Below are positions 63,273 through 64,000 of a DNA stretch of 64,000 nucleotides, piece by piece (position 1 is the first letter of the stretch; every line of letters begins with the position of its first letter). Origin of the DNA: Paenibacillus sp. HB172176. Its GTDB lineage: Bacteria; Bacillota; Bacilli; Paenibacillales; Paenibacillaceae. The notes beneath the pieces are model-generated. The model was not told the origin of the DNA. It saw only the letters and a list, made by a program, of their open reading frames with translations, and did no database searches. The translations under genes were made by a program, and so were the position numbers. Where the stretch lies: contig NZ_JAATHD010000003.1 of the NCBI RefSeq assembly GCF_011947265.1, positions 186,001 to 250,000 on the forward strand, written 5' to 3'.

Positions 63273-63731
63273 TTATTGCATCTTTTCTGCTAACAAATTT
63301 AGCTGTTTCACGGCTTCTTCTTTGTCGAACGAGCTGAACCAGCGATAATCCTTTTCATCAAGTATACGAAAATGCTTGGAAATAACATTTTGTTGAAGCC
63401 GGAAGCCGCCTTGCTTCGCTTCCTCTCTCCACCACACATTGCCGCCCATCGTCTTATCCTTAGCGCGAACGAGGCTGTCATGCGCGATGGTCTCCACAAC
63501 TTCCAGCGGATCGCCGCCGATAGCGGCTTGAATAATCTCGCTGTCTCGGAACAATGCGCATAGGGCAACGGCCGTGGTCCATCCGGCAAGCATTCGATCT
63601 TTCTCGATTTGCACCAATGTCTTCTTCGAAATGCCGAGAACCTCGGCCATGTGGTCTTGGGTGTAATTTCTTTCGACGCGGACGAGCTTCATTTTTTCAG
63701 ATATGATTTGAATGAATTGTTCTTTGTTCAT
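63273..63731 (-). CDS. XRE-family helix-turn-helix regulator
   Basis: 152 residues. The DNA-binding domain lies at about 10-65 (RVERNYTQDHMAEVLGISKK, TLVQIEKDRM). The rest (GGNVWWREEAKQGGFRLQQN, DEKDYRWFSSFDKEEAVKQL) is a C-terminal region I do not recognise, rich in Trp and charged residues. GAGGTG precedes the ATG. It probably represses itself and the small membrane protein gene through the inverted repeat at 63766-63781. Confidence 0.85.
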   Translation of the reverse strand: MNKEQFIQIISEKMKLVRVERNYTQDHMAEVLGISKKTLVQIEKDRMLAGWTTAVALCALFRDSEIIQAAIGGDPLEVVETIAHDSLVRAKDKTMGGNVWWREEAKQGGFRLQQNVISKHFRILDEKDYRWFSSFDKEEAVKQLNLLAEKMQ

Positions 63732-63765
63732 GGGAGCACCTCGTTTCAGTTGATAACGCTTGAAT

Positions 63766-63781
63766 AGTGTAATTATACACT
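63766..63781 (-). promoter_or_regulatory. Inverted repeat overlapping the XRE gene promoter
   Basis: AGTGTA and TACACT flank ATTA. On the minus strand the site contains TATAAT, with TTACTT 16 bp upstream as a possible -35. It is a good candidate for an autorepressor operator. Confidence 0.55.
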
Positions 63782-63891
63782 TTTTATTCCGGAAAGTAAT
63801 TGCTTCAAAAAGAATTGTTGCACGATCTGTGGATAGTACCTGGAATTTACTTATGCAATAACTCCAACTGGGAGAGTGTCTCTTGAGAAAA

Positions 63892-63960
63892 GATGCGAAT
63901 ATCCATTAATTTCTCAGTTAGGAGCACACATTAGAAGAATTGATGCGAATATCCATCAAT
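63892..63960. repeat. Pair of 19-bp near-identical direct repeats at window end
   Basis: GATGCGAATATCCATTAAT (63892-63910) and GATGCGAATATCCATCAAT (63942-63960) differ at one base, with a 50-bp period. Similar TCTC/TCTTC follows each. No gene is seen in 63782-64000; a further copy could lie past the window edge. Confidence 0.65.
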
Positions 63961-64000
63961 ATCTTCTCCGCATGTCTCAAACGGTGATTTTCAACGAGGA

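Noticed and set aside
63892-63960. CRISPR array
   Set aside because: Only two 19-bp copies, no cas genes and no further spacers within the window.

Overview
This 64 kb window looks like chromosomal DNA of a Paenibacillus-like, endospore-forming member of the Bacillales. The reasons are a GerA-type spore germinant receptor operon, YesM/YesN-type two-component pairs, four CUT1 sugar ABC transporters that lack their own ATPase gene, strong Bacillus-type ribosome binding sites with frequent TTG and GTG starts, and cre-like catabolite-control motifs. No tRNA, rRNA, phage, insertion sequence or CRISPR array was seen. Genus assignment is inference from gene style.

Layout. (1) 1-10.1 kb: the end of an AraC-type regulator, a YesM/YesN two-component system, a CUT1 permease pair, its lipoprotein binding protein, an (alpha/alpha)6-barrel glycosidase and a GH43-type enzyme. 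(2) 10.1-12.5 kb: a leftward Rieske ferredoxin and amidohydrolase pair with a divergent AraC regulator whose leader carries seven copies of a 6-bp repeat. (3) 12.7-25.6 kb: an LplB/YtcP-type transporter with binding protein, a very large secreted beta-helix protein, a 1339-residue lyase-like protein without signal peptide and a GH105 hydrolase; together they suggest use of rhamnogalacturonan or a similar pectic polymer. (4) 25.6-29.4 kb: leftward GerA-family operon in the order B-A-C. (5) 29.6-33.8 kb: two convergent helicases, one UvrD/PcrA-like and one DinG/XPD-like with an Fe-S cluster motif. (6) 34.0-42.6 kb: response regulator, sensor kinase, binding protein, two permeases and a GH127 beta-L-arabinofuranosidase. 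(7) 42.7-44.8 kb: a decayed sialidase-like/ricin-lectin gene, a Nif3-like gene and a palindromic repeat element between direct repeats. (8) 44.8-57.3 kb: leftward GH2 enzyme and AraC regulator, then a divergent xylan/aldouronate cluster (GH3, GH67 alpha-glucuronidase, transporter). (9) 57.4-60.0 kb: leftward GntR-uxuA-uxuB, which fits catabolism of the glucuronate released by GH67. (10) 60-64 kb: a LuxR-type regulator, a TraB-like protein, a small membrane protein and an XRE regulator.

How it works together. Most glycosidases have no signal peptide while all four binding proteins are lipoproteins. This suggests a strategy of importing oligosaccharides and finishing digestion in the cytoplasm. 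Each cluster has its own sensor (two-component system or AraC/GntR protein), with cre-like sites adding global control. The transporters probably share an MsmX-type ATPase encoded elsewhere.

The least ordinary items are a 116-bp dispersed-repeat-like palindrome, a hairpin that can hide a permease ribosome binding site, the hexanucleotide repeat in a regulator leader, the giant unsecreted lyase, the Rieske/amidohydrolase pair, and a shared sequence upstream of two promoters of the GH127 cluster. I found no clearly new multi-gene system that I can defend as such from sequence alone.
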